Assembly (NCBI GenBank): GCA_002189035.1
Contig: CM007990.1
Location: 930,001-994,000, forward strand
Direction of reading: 5' to 3'
Source: Utricularia gibba
Lineage: Eukaryota; Streptophyta; Magnoliopsida; Lamiales; Lentibulariaceae
Length of the DNA stretch: 64,000 nucleotides
Made by a program: the position numbers and the translations under genes. Under the pieces are notes generated by a model. That model was given only the letters and a program-made list of their open reading frames with translations. It had not been told where the DNA came from and searched no databases. Below, in pieces: positions 31,906-45,356 of this stretch; the first letter of the stretch is position 1; each line of letters begins with the position of its first letter.

Positions 31906-34900
31906 TCATACAGATGGGGAGGCATCCATGGCGTCGTCATGTTGTAACAAGATCTCATATATATCAGTCCTCAGGTTCAGTCCCTTGTCCCGCATGACTT
32001 CTTGGAGGTCTGAGAGCTCCTTCACGCTCAGAACTGAATCCAGCTTCTGGAAGCCACTGAGCCACAGCTTCTTGGACCTGCACCGCAGTGATGGAAGAGA
32101 AACATGATGATGGTGATGATGTGAAGCCGAAAATCCTAAGCACCAGCAGGATATGTTACCAGGGGCATGCATGTATTGCACGGAAGAAGACTCTCTTTGC
32201 AGCAGCTAAATCGCACGCTATGCTTCTTTCAAACACGATGTACCACTGCCATAGAATCACTGAGTGATGAAATGTATCGTCCTCCAATGCCCTCTCGAAA
32301 AGTGCACGTATTCTGTGCTTGGAGTTCCCTGAGCTCATCTCAAATAATAGTGCATATAGGTATGTAACAATGGATGGCCTCCTGGAATTTGAACCAGTCA
32401 GAGAAGCATTAGATCTTACTTCAACGAAGATAAAGGTATTCTGGGATGTTTATGAGATTATCAAAGCATGTAGCATTGACAGAGGATATATCATATCAGG
32501 TCATGCAATTTCTCACAGGGCACAAACTTCAGCACCAAGATGGAAATAAAACACGATGTTATGTCCTGAACATTCACCGCCCCATTATACCAGTCAGTTG
32601 ATATGGCTAGACATGACCAAAGAATGTGCAGCAGTAGAAAAAAGAAGACCATGATTGTAATGTTCTCAACAAATTATAGTTCAAAAATAGATGAGAAGCC
32701 TTCGATACTCAAGCATGCATGTTCAATAAAGGGATTGCAAGAGCGGCATTTGGCATTCTATGCATAACGTAGAATGTAACTAAAAAAAGTTGTAGTATGA
32801 AGTTTATACTTTCGGTAGCAGTCATCGAGTGTACAGCGTAGCTTATTTGGTGAAGTCTGCAGATAGCCGATTTCCAACAGGACACCATGTATGAATGGAT
32901 TGAATGGATATATCTGCAATCCCTTCTCAATGTCTTCCCATACTTTTGATATCCTGAGCTGCATACGATGCCTCAAAAGCATCTTCACATAATACTGGAA
33001 CAAAAATTCGAGCTGACTACTTTGTCGTCTTCGTTCTGCAGCAAAAGTCATGACATGTGCGTTCATATGTTGAGCAACAAGAATAAATGACATACATAAG
33101 AGAAAAAAAAAAATCAATGTGAAAGTATTCCAAGAAGTGCTGGATTTAAAACACATACACACCCAACACAAAACAATGTCGAGAAGCCTTATTCACCTGG
33201 AAGACCCATTGTAAAAGAGTGCTCCAGAATTTCTAACCCAGAGGCCCACCCAGAAGTCAATTCTTCAAATAATGCAGCTGAACAGATCATAGCAACACCA
33301 TGATCGTCTATGATGCCTCGTGACCATGTGGAACTAAGCACTTTGATTCGTTCTTTAAATCCCTGGCGAGCTTTAAGTTGAAGTAGACTCGATGGTGGAC
33401 CTTTAAATGGACAATATTTTGTTCCACTTCCAAATAAAGACAGAACATGCATTGCTCGTGACAAGCTGTCCGAAGATCCAGACTGAGAGTTTGCAAACTC
33501 CATTTCCGCATACCAAAAATGCAAAAGAGAAGCATTCGGTCGAATGTTCTACAGGTTAAATTAAACAAGAAACATATTAATTTCAAGCAAACAACACTCG
33601 ATACTCGCAGATAAACATTGAATAAAAATGATGGTACGTGGCATTATGACTCTTTCCTATTGTCTCATATACCATTTACTGGAAAGCAATCATGATCTGA
33701 TATGTTTGTACCACAATCCAATCAAAAAATGATGCAATTTCACAAAGAAAACCAAGACCACTTGCATATAACTTGTATGAAAAATAGAGAAATAAGAAAC
33801 ATTACCACTGCAAGCTCCTCAATAGACATCAAAGCCATGTCAAAAACTTTTCTGGAGTGCTCAATGTTTCCAAAATATGCCTCTCTTCGGGCATAAACCC
33901 CACACAACAAGATATCCTACAAATAAATGAACAGAGAAAAGAATTCAGATAACCAGAATAAAAAATTTATGACTACCAGCATAAGGTATACAGCAGACTA
34001 ATAAGTGGGCATCATTCATTCTATGTTAAAAGGCACGTGAAATTCAACGCTTGATTCTCAACCCCCTTTTCTCAATTACCACTTAAAAATGCTGAGAGCA
34101 AGTCCTTGTATTTTACGAAAAAAAGTGTACCATCATCATGGCCTATAACTAACTGAAATTAATGATTATATGACTCAATTAGCACAATTAAGTTTCAGGA
34201 CAATAGCCCATACCTGCCTGTTATTCTTTAGCAGTGTCTTTGCTAAAGCCCGGCATGGTGTCACTGAAGAGCTTGGCAAATGCATCTGAGTGCTTGATAG
34301 CTCTTCAGCAACAAGAGCAATTTCCTCCAAGATATAGTTTTGTGGAAATGCATTGAGACAAAGCAATGCAACATTTCGAAGAAACTTCATCATGTTTCCC
34401 CTTCTACTCAACTCCTCCGAGCTGTTCACAAGGATTTCAAAACTGAAACTTAATGTATCTGCAGGCTTTTTGACTAGTAGATCATGCACGTTTCTCATAT
34501 CATCCACAAAGGATTGTGGAGCGCTCTCCATACCGAGTAGTTTCTCAACCCAATTAGAACTATTGGTGCACGTCCTGCAAAGCATGAATTAGGAATCAAA
34601 AGCAATAAAAGCATACATGAGCGCAAGGGAATGAAAAATGAATTGGCGATGCCTAGCAGGGACTTCAGCAATGAATAAATCTAGGCTGGACAAGATAATA
34701 CCTACCACTGGGGTATCCGTCCTCCATAGAAATCTATAAACTGGACAATCAGAGAAAATTGTGCTTCTTTGGAAATTACTGAGAACAGGAAATCACACAC
34801 TTCTTCGAATAATATAACGCTCAAAAGCTTCTCATCATCCTTTAAGTCACCTTCATCTTCATGGATAACTTGCCCTGTTCATCCAAGTTCATTGTGGGGA

Positions 34901-37246
34901 AGGCGGAAACATGAACAACGGAAACCAATAATGAAAGTTTATAGAGGAGAAAATTGCTTCGATGGGGAATGACTAGAGTATCTCAAGAATGACGCAAATG
35001 GGTAATAGAGAGCAAATACATCCTTTGATGATGAGTAAAGGAATAGTGTGTGCATCAATAAAACATACCAGAAGTACTATGAATGGGCATCCAGTTATCA
35101 ATATCCCTGGCCAGCTCCTCCTCTGACCACTTGGTCCATGTCTTTGCATCAGTGATCTTGATATCAGTATCAGCTGCAGCATCAATCCCAAGGGCCTTCA
35201 GAAGAGACTCAATGTCATCCTTCTGATCATCATCTTCATCACCAGAACCCTCATGAGATTCCTCAGCATCACCATCATTCTGCACAGCACTGTCCAAAAC
35301 TGCCACTTCCTCATCTTTTGAAGATGGTTTGAACCAACCTGTCCACCCACCTTCCTCTGCTACACCCAATGACTCCTCTCTCAAAAGTTTTTGCCTTTGT
35401 TCCTCCTCTTTCTGCAGCCATGTTGACCACCCAAGGGCTCCATCCTGGCCAATTCTAGCACCACTGCTACTCCAGAAGTGTTCAAATAACCTTTTTTTAC
35501 TTTGTTCGGAGAGACCCAATGGACAAAACAAACTGAATTCAATTTCTGCCTGAAATAAAGCAGTGGCCATCTCTTGATAACCTGCTTGCCACTCAAGGCG
35601 ACAGAGACTAAGAAAAATATCAACCAAACCCAGCTCTAACTGAATAAATGATGAATCAGGAGTGAAATTTCCAGATTGATCAGCCTGCATCAGAAGAAGG
35701 GGAAAAGTCAGCTTATCAGAAGCTCCATCAAATCAATAAGTGTCAAAAGAACATAGTGACTAGTGATACAGTTCCAAGTGTTACAAAATCTATTAACATG
35801 GACGTTTCTCTATATCAACGTTTCTCCACAGGTACAGCAAGACAAGAATAAAAGCATCATGACTACTGATGAGAACCTGCCTATGTTGCTTTACACATGC
35901 ACCAGACAAGGCTTGGATAGCATTTGCATAAATCTTCCTCATGTCAGAAACATTGAACCTAGAAAATTCTCCCTGAGCAACCCGCAAAAACTCTTTCCAA
36001 AGCTTACAGCTCCCTGAGTTGAGTGACAGCACATTTTCCCATCTCTTGACCAAGGCTTCAGTGCTATCTCTTTTCCTGTAAGCATTCATGAGACACACAA
36101 GCAAATCTTCACTCTCTGGATTAAGTTTCGTAGCATTCTCCAGAATGCTAATTTTCTTCTCAAGTGTTTGTAAACGAGCACCTTTTTGTGGCTGCATACT
36201 AGCTACCGTGTCTTGAAACTTAGAAAATTCCAACCACAGATTCTCATCATGTGGACGCTCCCTTGTCAATTTATTGAACTCCTTTGTCTTTCGCAACATT
36301 TCATCTTCCAATGATTCTTCAATCATATGTGCACTATCAGAAATATCATTGGAAAGGGGAATATATTCAGCAGTTGGATTGCTTCCATGATTTCGATGAG
36401 GAAGAACTCGTAGACGTTTCAGGTTTTTATGACGCTCAATAGCTGCATATTTTGGAGACCAATACCTGCCTCCAGATTTAAGCTTCGAGTCCAAGGTGTC
36501 AATATCAGCATCCTCCTCCAGCGAAACAGCACTCTTATTTCCCTTAAAGTAATGAAACTTGGAGGCCTTACTAGCATTGTATGACTTGTAACGAGCTACA
36601 TCCATCCTGTAAATTTAAAAGGTAAGTTTTCCAAACCAGTAGTTTCTCTGCCACAAAAATTTGCTTATACATGCTCATAACAGCTTTGGTAGTCGAACGA
36701 AGATTTCAGCTATCCAACCCATAAAAGCCAATATTGTCATAAGAATAGTTATTGAAGCAGAAAAAACTACCTGTATATCGAACCAAAGGCTAAATTGTCG
36801 GGATCTCCTCGAGAATCAAAGTAGTAAACTTTATCACCCGAAGTAGACGAAGCCCATTTTTGAACCGACGGTTTTCTCGAAGAAGATAAAAAATATTCAT
36901 AAGGATGAGACCCGCTACTCTCCACCCTCCTCTTAGCCTTCCTCCTCTTCCTCTTCTTCGTATCTTCTGAAGAAGCGCTAGCGTCCGAAGGCGAAGAGGG
37001 AACCATCTCGTACTCCTGGGGCCGTTCACTAACATCCCTTTCTTCCTCTTCCTCATCCCTTTGTTCTTCCTGGAAAGGGATTTCGTACTTAGAGACTGCC
37101 TCCTCGATCACGGCGATATCGGTGGTGAAGCTAGAATTTTGCAACCACTTCGCCGCAGAGGTGCTATCGGAGGCGGAGCCTGCCCCTTGTGCCTGAAAGA
37201 AAGCAGGGAACAGAGGCGCCGTCTCATTGCTCTCCCTCTCTTCCAT
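31906..37246 (-). CDS. NRDE2: NRDE2 homologue (nuclear RNAi defective 2-like), HAT/TPR repeat protein
   Basis: The gene starts at MEERESNETAPLFPAFFQAQ (37246) and ends LRTDIYEILLQHDDAMDAS before TGA at 31908-31906. The large exons include 37246-36771, 36606-35877, 35684-35069 and about 34574-34214; smaller ones follow to 31906. The N-terminus is acidic and Ser-rich, then Lys/Arg-rich, then has KVYYFDSRGDPDNLAFGSIY and MDVARYKSYN, usual in NRDE2. The HAT/TPR-like helical repeats follow, for example RERPHDENLWLEFSKFQDTV and ILENATKLNPESEDLL, then LGWSTWLQKEE and GGWTGWF. NRDE2 acts in the nucleus with the MTR4 helicase and the exosome, and in plants in small-RNA or siRNA-body control. All exons examined are open and in phase. 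It lies 356 bp from the stop of the TPR gene upstream. Confidence 0.9.
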
Positions 37247-37601
37247 GCCGACCGGAGAACTGAAACCCACCACCGGAATACGCCCCTTTCTAATTTTTAA
37301 GCGGAACACAAATTGAGAAAACAATTAATTCTCATAAATTTAATAAAATTACGAGAAAATAGATATACGTTATACACGAAATGACAAAAATAGCCCTAAG
37401 GAGGATAAGAAATTACCCCTCCCAATTTATATACATACCATACACTCCTACCTATCTACAAAAAACTACCAACAGCATTTTACTGCACCAGAGATTTACC
37501 CCAAGTATTCACTTTTACCAGCCATCTGATCTTTTTACAGCCCGTGATGATGTTGGATTTGGCAGCATTTTACTGCACCAGAGATTCACTTTTACCAGCC
37601 A
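37247..37601. other. Spacer between NRDE2 and the TPR gene with a tandem duplication
   Basis: This holds the NRDE2 promoter and 5' UTR and the TPR-gene 3' UTR. The right part, from 37472, is a degenerate copy of the end of the TPR gene. Confidence 0.5.
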
Positions 37602-37652
37602 TCAGATGAGTTTACAGCCTTTGGTGACCTTGATGATGTTGGATTTAGCAGC
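37472..37652. repeat. Imperfect tandem duplication of about 90 bp across the TPR stop codon
   Basis: Two units, 37472-37562 and 37563-37652, both begin CAGCATTTTACTGCACCAGA. They share ACTTTTACCAGCCATC, TTTACAGCC and GATGATGTTGGATTT, and differ by small indels. The second unit contains the current stop codon and last codons of the TPR gene; the first is the decayed copy in its 3' UTR. Confidence 0.8.
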
Positions 37653-40600
37653 ATCCAACAGGGGGTCCAACTTAAAAGCCTTGTTGAAGCAGAACTTGGC
37701 CTGTTCCAGAAGACCCTCCGCCACAAATACAAGACCAAGGTTGTTGTAGGCCGGTGCATAGCCAGGTTGCAGGTCGAGGGCCTTGCTCAGCATGGCTTTT
37801 GCTCTTTCATATTTCCTCAGCTGTCGGTACAAGTTGCCAAGGTTGTTGTAAATGGTATGTGCTTGTTCTGATGTTGCTAGCGATGCGGCGTGCTTGTACA
37901 CTTCCTCTGCATCGGAGGCCTCCTCGAGAAGCTGGAGGGCGATTCCTGGTGGAACAGATCATAGACAGGGAGGGAAGCTTGACAGAATGTAGAAGGAGCC
38001 AGCAATGAAGGGAAGGATAGATAGAAGCGTACCAAGATTTGACCATGTGTAGACAGAGTCGTTGAGACGGGCAACCGCAGCTTTGAAGTAAGTTCTGGAC
38101 ATTTTGAGCTGCTGTGTACGTAGGCAATGAAGGCCGATTTGGTGCCAGTGCACAGCATCGTCAGGATCTTCCCCTACAGACTGCAAAAGATGCACAGGGT
38201 TGATGAAAGGCTTCTGTGGTGAATGAGATTAAGCCTCTGTCCCTGACTAGTTCATGCCAATGGGGAATAGTAGATTCATAGGGTCACTCTCAAGCATTTT
38301 TTTCTAACATTTCTTGGATGAATGCATGCTAGGATAGGAGTATCATTCTAACCTGCTTTAAGCTGAGCATGGCTCGCTCTTTAACTACTAGCAATTCCTT
38401 TCTATCAATGTTAAAAACAGAAGCGATCTCGTGCTGAGTTTTGTGGACCAGAGAAAGACCACCCCAGGCTATGTGAGGTTCAATGAGGTTGGAGTCCCCA
38501 TCCCTGAGAATTGAGGCCATCTCATTCCCAGCCCAGGTGAGCTGTTCGCTTGGATTCTGGGATCTTTCAGCATCTCGGATTCGTTGGACTCCAACAGTGT
38601 AACGTGTTGCTAAGCAATTTGGCTCCAATTTCACAGCCTAGGAAGCACAAAAGAAACAGAGTTATTGAATGAAGTGAAATGAACAACTACTGCGCCTTAG
38701 AACTGGCGACCATGAAGAGTAGTGAAAGCAAATACAGATGAAGAAAAGTGCCATGGAACCAGTTGTTCAACTAAATCTCGTGGAAGTGATATGAAAAGAG
38801 ACAAAAAAAAAAAAAAGAAAACCTTCTCTAAACATTTTTCAGAAACTTTGTGATCACCAATCAGGGAATATGCATTGGCCAAGTTTGCCCAAATATGAGC
38901 AGCTCTAGGGTCAAATTTTGCTGCAGCTAATAAACAATCCTTGGCAACATTGACAGCCGCAATCCAGTCAGCATACGCCTGGGCATCGACTCTGGCACCA
39001 GGACCTAAACTCACAGAAAGGATTTCGTCAAAGAGAAAAACAGAACAGATTCTGAAAAAACTTACATTGGAGGGAAAAAAACAAGTATCAAAATGTTCTG
39101 TATGGACATATAGATTATAAAAAAAAAAAAGCTTTAATGTTTTATTGTGTGAATCCTTCAAGATACCTGCAACCACCGAACCATATTTATACAAGATTAC
39201 AGCTGCAAAGTTATTCAAAGCCGCAGGGTGATGCTGATCTTTCAAAACGAGATCTTGGAAACACTTCTCTGCAAGTTCAACATCACCACTGGAATGAAAG
39301 TTTTCGTTAATCAAGGGCAAACCCACAAGCCACGCATGCTTAGACTGCACGCAGCATGATTCAGAAGGGTATGAAACAAGAAATGAAGAGCAAAAGACTT
39401 TTGCGTGCTTCTGAAATATGCATATATCTTCAAATCAATTCCAAATCGAAATCTTTAGATACAACCATGGCTAATTTTCACTCACTCCGGCTCATAGCCT
39501 CCATTTTATCATTAATAACCTTCATAAAGGTAAGGAAAAGAAACTTCAGTTGCTTCATGAATTAGATTATCAAATTAGCACCGAAAAATTATGCAGAATG
39601 GATTAACAATAATCTTACTCCTGAAGGTAGGCAGTGCCAAGGTTGCCAATACAATCCAAATTGTCAGGCACTATATCCAATACAGCCAAAAACACAGATA
39701 TCGCACTCTGTTGAGCAAAGAAGATGTTGTCAGAATAACAGCCCACTTAACGGGTACATCCTGCAATTCAAAACTTTCACCTTTAAGCGACCAGTTCTGA
39801 GAAGCATCAGACCTAGAATGTTCCAAATAGATGCCTTCCTAACATCCGATTCCATAGACTCCTTCAGCTTTGAGCATATTTCATCAAGCTCATGGGGTTC
39901 AAGCTCCTGATTGGGAGTAGAATTTTCCAAGCTCTCTAACAATATGCACTATGAGCAGACAAGAGTGAATATCAACGCAGAATGCGAAATGGAATGCAGA
40001 ATCAGAACATTACACTTAGCTAATCAAGCCATAAAAAGGTTTGAGTATGGTTTCCAACCCAGAATCAGAACGGGTTGAATATGAGCGGAACTCCCATTAC
40101 AGGAACATGGATTTTTCATTTTTTTTTTTTTTTTGCCCTGGTAGCAGGAAAAACAAATTTCATGCTATACATATCATATTTTCAGAGAATGCCTCTAGCA
40201 CCTGTGCATGATGGAGCTGAACCAAGGATAGCAGGTCTGGTCTATCAATTTCTTCATTGGAGCGAAGCAATACCTCTGCAGCTTTTTCATATGCCGATAT
40301 CGCCTAGCAAAACTTAACAAGATATTAAAACAGTAAAAGGCTGTAAGAACTAGGATGTTCAACAATCAAGATAGCACCTTTTGAGGTTGGCCCATTCTTT
40401 GATACATCAGGCCAAGTATGAAATGAGCATGCATATTCCTTGGCATCTTTCGAGCAACATGCATCAATCCCTACAATATAAGACACTACAATTTTAAAAA
40501 CAGCCTTTGTGGAAGGCATCGTGTTATTCCTTTCATGGTAAAAATAAACTGCTGTAATCACAACCCCCCCTCATTTAAAAGCCACACAACAATAAAGAGA

Positions 40601-41164
40601 ACATTACTGATTATATTACCGCATCCATTTGCTCTCTTAACACTTAGTGAGGAGGAAAAACTTATGAATTTACCGTTTTGAGACTGCTAACTTTTTCCTC
40701 CCGAGAACTGTTCATCCCTTGCCCATAATGGTCCGCATCTGCATCTCCTGTACCACTATCAGCAGGATTCTCCATCTTACTAGATTTCGGGCGGGACTTG
40801 CCGATTTTTCTCGGCTGGGGGGCATCTACATCCGTGGCATCATAAGCTTTACCAGGTTTTTCCAGAGACGGTGCATTAGCCGTTACCCTGTAAATTCCAA
40901 GAAACCAACTTCATTCAAAAAAAGAAAGAAAATGAAAACAGTGACTAAAAATAGGCGTACAACCAATTAAAGAACTCAAAACCTTGAGGAAGCAACTGCG
41001 GAGGAGGCAGAATTTGCAGATGCGTCAATATCCAGGGGATCAACGTTAAGGTCAGCCATAACAATCGGCCTCTGTGGCGGCGGGCTTGGCCTCAGGGAAG
41101 CTTCTCCGGCGAGATTATCCGCCTCGGCTGAAGAAGCGGCGGTCAGATGTGGAGAGCGAGACAT
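37602..41164 (-). CDS. TPR-repeat protein of unknown function (SPINDLY-like by annotation habit)
   Basis: About ten exons run from MSRSPHLTAASSAEADNLAG (41164) to a TGA at 37604-37602. The N-terminus is disordered, with IVMADLNVDPLDIDASA, then a Lys/Pro-rich stretch. Tetratricopeptide repeats follow: ARKMPRNMHAHFILGLMYQR, ESDVRKASIWNILGLMLLRT, LDIVPDNLDCIGNLGTAYLQ, KFDPRAAHIWANLANAYSLI, EDPDDAVHWHQIGLHCLRTQ, HTIYNNLGNLYRQLRKYERA and PGYAPAYNNLGLVFVAEGL. A plant-conserved insert includes IEPHIAWGGLSLVHKTQHEI. Plant homologues are often labelled O-GlcNAc transferase SPINDLY because of the TPRs, but I see no glycosyltransferase catalytic domain here. It probably acts as a protein scaffold. The exons I read are in phase. 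Confidence 0.85.
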
Positions 41165-43930
41165 CTTCCCCAGGTCTGAGTAGAAGTAGAAGCACACACC
41201 CCCCCACCCCACTCCACCCCAAAACAAATATCTTTCGGTATAGGAGATGAAGGGCTTTCTTGACTTTTCACCCTTGTCCGGATCACTGCACACGCTTCAT
41301 TGGTCAAACGGGTCACCTCCCTCTTTCTTTAATTATTGCCATTTAGTTTTATTACACACATCTTAAAGATGCCTCCCTATTGGGCCTAATGCATCAAGCC
41401 CACTAATAGAAGCCCATGAGCCCAAACGGATGTAATCTTGTGTTCATTCCTTGGTCACGCTTCACTATTGATGGGCATGGGCCGGCCCGACCCGTATAAA
41501 ACGGGCCCGATCCACGGGTCAACTATTTATATATAGATGATTTGTTAAATCTCCCAAAATTAACCCGTCACTTGTTGGACTCGTTGGATCACAAATTGAC
41601 CCGTAAAATCAATTCACCTATTCCACATATGACAAATTAAGTGAGGTCAAATTAATAAAATTAAAATTATCAACCCATTTTTATATATTTTATAAAAATA
41701 TTACCATTAAAAATTAATTAATATAATTTGATATTCAATGAAATAACAATTTTTTTTAGCAAAAAGTTATACTTTTTTTTTTCAAACTTATAGATCATAA
41801 CTTGTGGATCCGACCCACAAACGGGTTCAAACTATATTTTGGTTTCATGAGTTAGAACTATTGAATTAATAAACTTGACCTGCAACCCGTTGGACCCAAC
41901 TTGTGCCCTCGTCTTAGATGATTAATGACATACTTAAATTATTTGTATATCGATAAACATGTCATGTACACGTGATTTACGCAACTATTTCATATAACAT
42001 ATTTATCAAATAAACGTAGTGAGCATATACGTCTTTAACATACCATTGGATGGTATGCATGGACATGGTTAATAGATATGTCATGTAGTGTGTAGATGTG
42101 GCGGATGCGGAGGTCAATTACATCATATCATCCATATCGCGAATCTTACACATGGCATCCATCATCCATACCCACGCATGTCTATGTGGTCTCCCAAGCT
42201 ACATACATGCATGCATGTGTTACCATCCCGGAGAGAAGTCTCCCCTCCATCAAGAATTTCACATTTTGGATTTAATACCAAAGAATGAAATCTTGAAGAA
42301 AATGACAAGTTTCGGGGATATGATCATGTTTTGTTTACATAATTTAATGTAGTCATTCTATTTAATTTTAAAAATTTTAATATTGGACTGTTTTGTATCA
42401 ATATTAAAAATTCATATTTAATGATAATTTTAAAAATTATTAAATATATTGGATTTTTTTTATTTTAGTGATTAAACAAGTATTAATTATAAAAATTTTA
42501 TTATTTAATTGAAAAATAAATTAATATCATTAAATTAATTATATAATAATTTATTTATTAAATTTTATAATATAATCTTATACCCTCATGCAAAGTAGTT
42601 TTATAATTCTATTCTATGTAATTTGAAACAGGATTTAAAATATAATATTACATTTGAAAAAAAAAATCGAAATCGAAATTGATGAGGTTGATTTTAGACA
42701 TTTGTATTTTTAAAAAAATTATGATAAATAATATTTTTATTAGTTGATATGATTCATTTACAAAATACATTTTAAAAATAAATACCATAATTGATTTTAA
42801 ATAAAAACTGCTACATACTGAAATGACAATAGATCCAATATCGTGGCCTAAGTCAGCGTATGCTTTTTTATTATTTAATTACGTAATATTAAAATATTTA
42901 TTTATATGAACAGATTAGAACAAAATATCATGTTTACGTGGCGGCAGGAACCTGGTGACGTGGATGGATTTAACCGACACGCGGAGTGGTACGCACGACC
43001 TCACCCGGTTTCCACGCCTCCAGCCTGTAATAATAAAACCAAAAATAGATATAAATCACGTGATCTATTCATTCTAATATAAATGCTAATTTTAGATTAG
43101 ATTTAATATTTTTATTAAAAAATTAACAATTTATTTTTATTTTCTAATATTTTATGAATAAATGTCATAAAAAATTAGTACATGCAATTAAACCTATTGT
43201 AACAAATGAATAAATTAAAAAATGAATTAAAATTATTTTTAAAATACCATGGATAAGCTTATCCGAATACTTGCCAAAAAAAGTAGACGGGCCCAAAATA
43301 TACTAAAATTGGAAAATCATTTATTTGTCGAATTTACCTATTTGACCTTCATAAAAGCTCTTTCGCCTTGATAATTAGTGGCTTAATTCAGGGTTAGTAA
43401 AGGCAACGACGACAGAGCGTTGAAGGGAAGAAAATTTTTAGAAACCTTTTTGTAGGTTATTTAAATAAATGCGTTTTATATGATTAAAATTAAAAATATA
43501 TTTAATATGTGAATTTGAAAAATAATATTGTATTTGATCGACATTTTTTAAAAATATGTATTAAATAAATTTAATTTGTAATAGTTGTTATTGTGAGATA
43601 TAGACAAAAATATCACAAGTTATTTTTTGATGATTTTTTGGGAGGAATTTTGAAAATATCTGTGAATTAAATAACAATTACTTTTTAGAAATGCAGGGAC
43701 GTCCGTCGGTAAAGCGGGTCCCATTCCCGGAGGGGATGCTTCGTGTTCGCCGCCTATAAATTGGGCTTCGTGCTCTGCTTTCTCTTCTCTTCTGACGTGT
43801 AGAGTCAAGCCTTTTCTCCTTTTACAATTGCTTGAGTTTTGAATCAGTGACCGATGGTGCAGTTGAAGAAGAGACTCTCCGCCCCGCGCGGTTGGTTTAT
43901 GCTCCGCCGGTGGTGGTCGTCTCCGCCGAC
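41165..43930. other. Intergenic region with a probable repeat remnant and the BT gene promoter
   Basis: From about 41470 to 41905 the sequence carries many ACCCGT/ACGGGT and GGCCC/GGGCC motifs, of a kind common in dispersed plant repeats. From 42.3 to 43.6 kb it is very AT-rich and holds nothing recognisable. The last 200 bp are the BT promoter and leader. Confidence 0.45.
43755..43760 (+). promoter_or_regulatory. TATA box of the BTB/TAZ gene
   Basis: TATAAA stands in a GC-rich setting (CGCCTATAAATTGGG), 176 bp upstream of the likely start codon. This places the transcription start near 43785-43795. Confidence 0.55.
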
Positions 43931-45356
43931 ATGTCGGAGCCTGACATCTACGTTGTTACCTCGGAGGGTATCAGGATTCCGGCGCATTCCAAGATTTTGG
44001 TATGCGTCTCAGTTTCTGTCGCGAATCGTGGTTCTGGAGTGTATCCGTTTGAAATTTTGGTGTTAACGGATAGCGGGATGGTATTTACAGGCATCCGCGT
44101 CTCCAATTCTGGAGGAAATCATCGGGAGGGCGAAAATGGATCTGCGCGCGATTCCAGAGGTTCCGATCTTCGGTGTCCCTTACGGCGCCGTTTGCGCGTT
44201 TCTCCTGTTTCTTAACTCTTCCAAGTGAGTAATCTGTTACCATGTCTGTTCAGTTTTTGTCTCCTCCACGGCTCATTTTTGTAAACTAGGTCAACTTTTG
44301 AGTCCATCAGATTCCGAATGTTGAGATTCTTGATTCCGTTGTCATTTAGGTGTAGCGATGAGCAAATCGAGATGTACGGAGTTCATCTTTTAGCTTTGTC
44401 CCATGTTTACTCTGTTGACCAGCTGAAGATGATATCGGCGAGGGGATTGGCCGAGAGGCTAACAGTTGAAAACGTGGTAGATATGATTCAGCTCGCTAGA
44501 TTGTGCCATGCTCCTCATCTTTACCTCAAGTGTATGAAACTACTTCTTAAAGACTTCAAGACTGTGGAGGAAACAGAAGGATGGAAGTTCTTGCAAGAAC
44601 ACGATCCCTATCTCGAGCTTGAGATATTGCAGTTCATAGATGAAGAAGAACAGGTGAACTTTCCCTCAGAAAACTCCAATTTTCGCAAGCTACTTTCTAC
44701 CAGATACAACTTGATTGTATTTCCGAATCTTTCGTGATGAAACAGAGGAAACAGAGGGCGAAGAAGGTACGTGAATCTCTGGGGCTGTACATGGATCTAA
44801 GCGAAGCAATGGATTGCCTTGTGCACATATGCACTGAAGGATGCACAAGCGTCGGCCCATACAACATCGACCCCAATCGGAAAAAGGGTCCCTGCAGCAA
44901 GTTCTCAACTTGCCATGGAGTTCAGCTTCTATTGAAACACTTCGGCACTTGCGGAAAGAAGGTGAAAGGGGGATGCGTGGGTTGCGTAAGAATGTGGCAG
45001 CTTTTCCGTCTGCACGCATCCATTTGTGAACAAGGCGATGAATGCAAAGTTCCCCTTTGCAGGTGATGTAGCTCTTTCATGCTGCTGTGTAAATAGTCTT
45101 TTTTAGATATTTCCATCCACGTGTGTGGTAGATATTCATTTTCAGTGATTACCCTTTCAATTGGTCTCTGTTATTATCTCACGACACAATCTCCACTTGA
45201 TGCAGACAGTTCAAGTTAACAGAAGAACGTCGCCGGAGAAGAAATGATTCACGGTGGAGGTTGCTGGCGAGGAAAGTAGTCTCTGCAAAAGCTATGTCCT
45301 CATTATCTTCACTCAAGAGGAAAAGAGTCGACGAACCAAGAGATCAGAGAAACTAA
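43931..45356 (+). CDS. BTB/POZ and TAZ domain protein (BT family)
   Basis: Five exons (43931-43999, 44091-44224, 44350-44653, 44746-45062, 45206-45356) join in phase into 324 residues. The BTB fold begins IYVVTSEGIRIPAHSKIL and continues ASASPILEEII. A BACK-like helical part follows: YGVHLLALSHVYSVDQL, VENVVDMIQLARLCHAP and EGWKFLQEHDPYLELEILQF. The TAZ zinc-binding domain has conserved Cys/His in HICTEGCTSVGPY, CSKFSTCHGVQLLLKHFGTC and HASICEQGDECKVPLCRQFK. The tail KVVSAKAMSSLSSLKRKR is usual in BT proteins. They are scaffolds for CUL3 E3 ligases that also bind calmodulin and bromodomain proteins, and act in gametophyte development and nitrogen, sugar and hormone responses. The frame is open upstream of 43931 but has no ATG; an out-of-frame ATG lies at 43854. 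Confidence 0.9.

Noticed and set aside
37602-41164. SPINDLY O-glycosyltransferase identity
   Set aside because: Only TPRs and disordered parts are present; no glycosyltransferase domain follows them.
41461-41905. ACCCGT/ACGGGT-rich stretch as an intact transposon
   Set aside because: No terminal repeats, target duplication or coding frame found; kept only as a probable repeat remnant.
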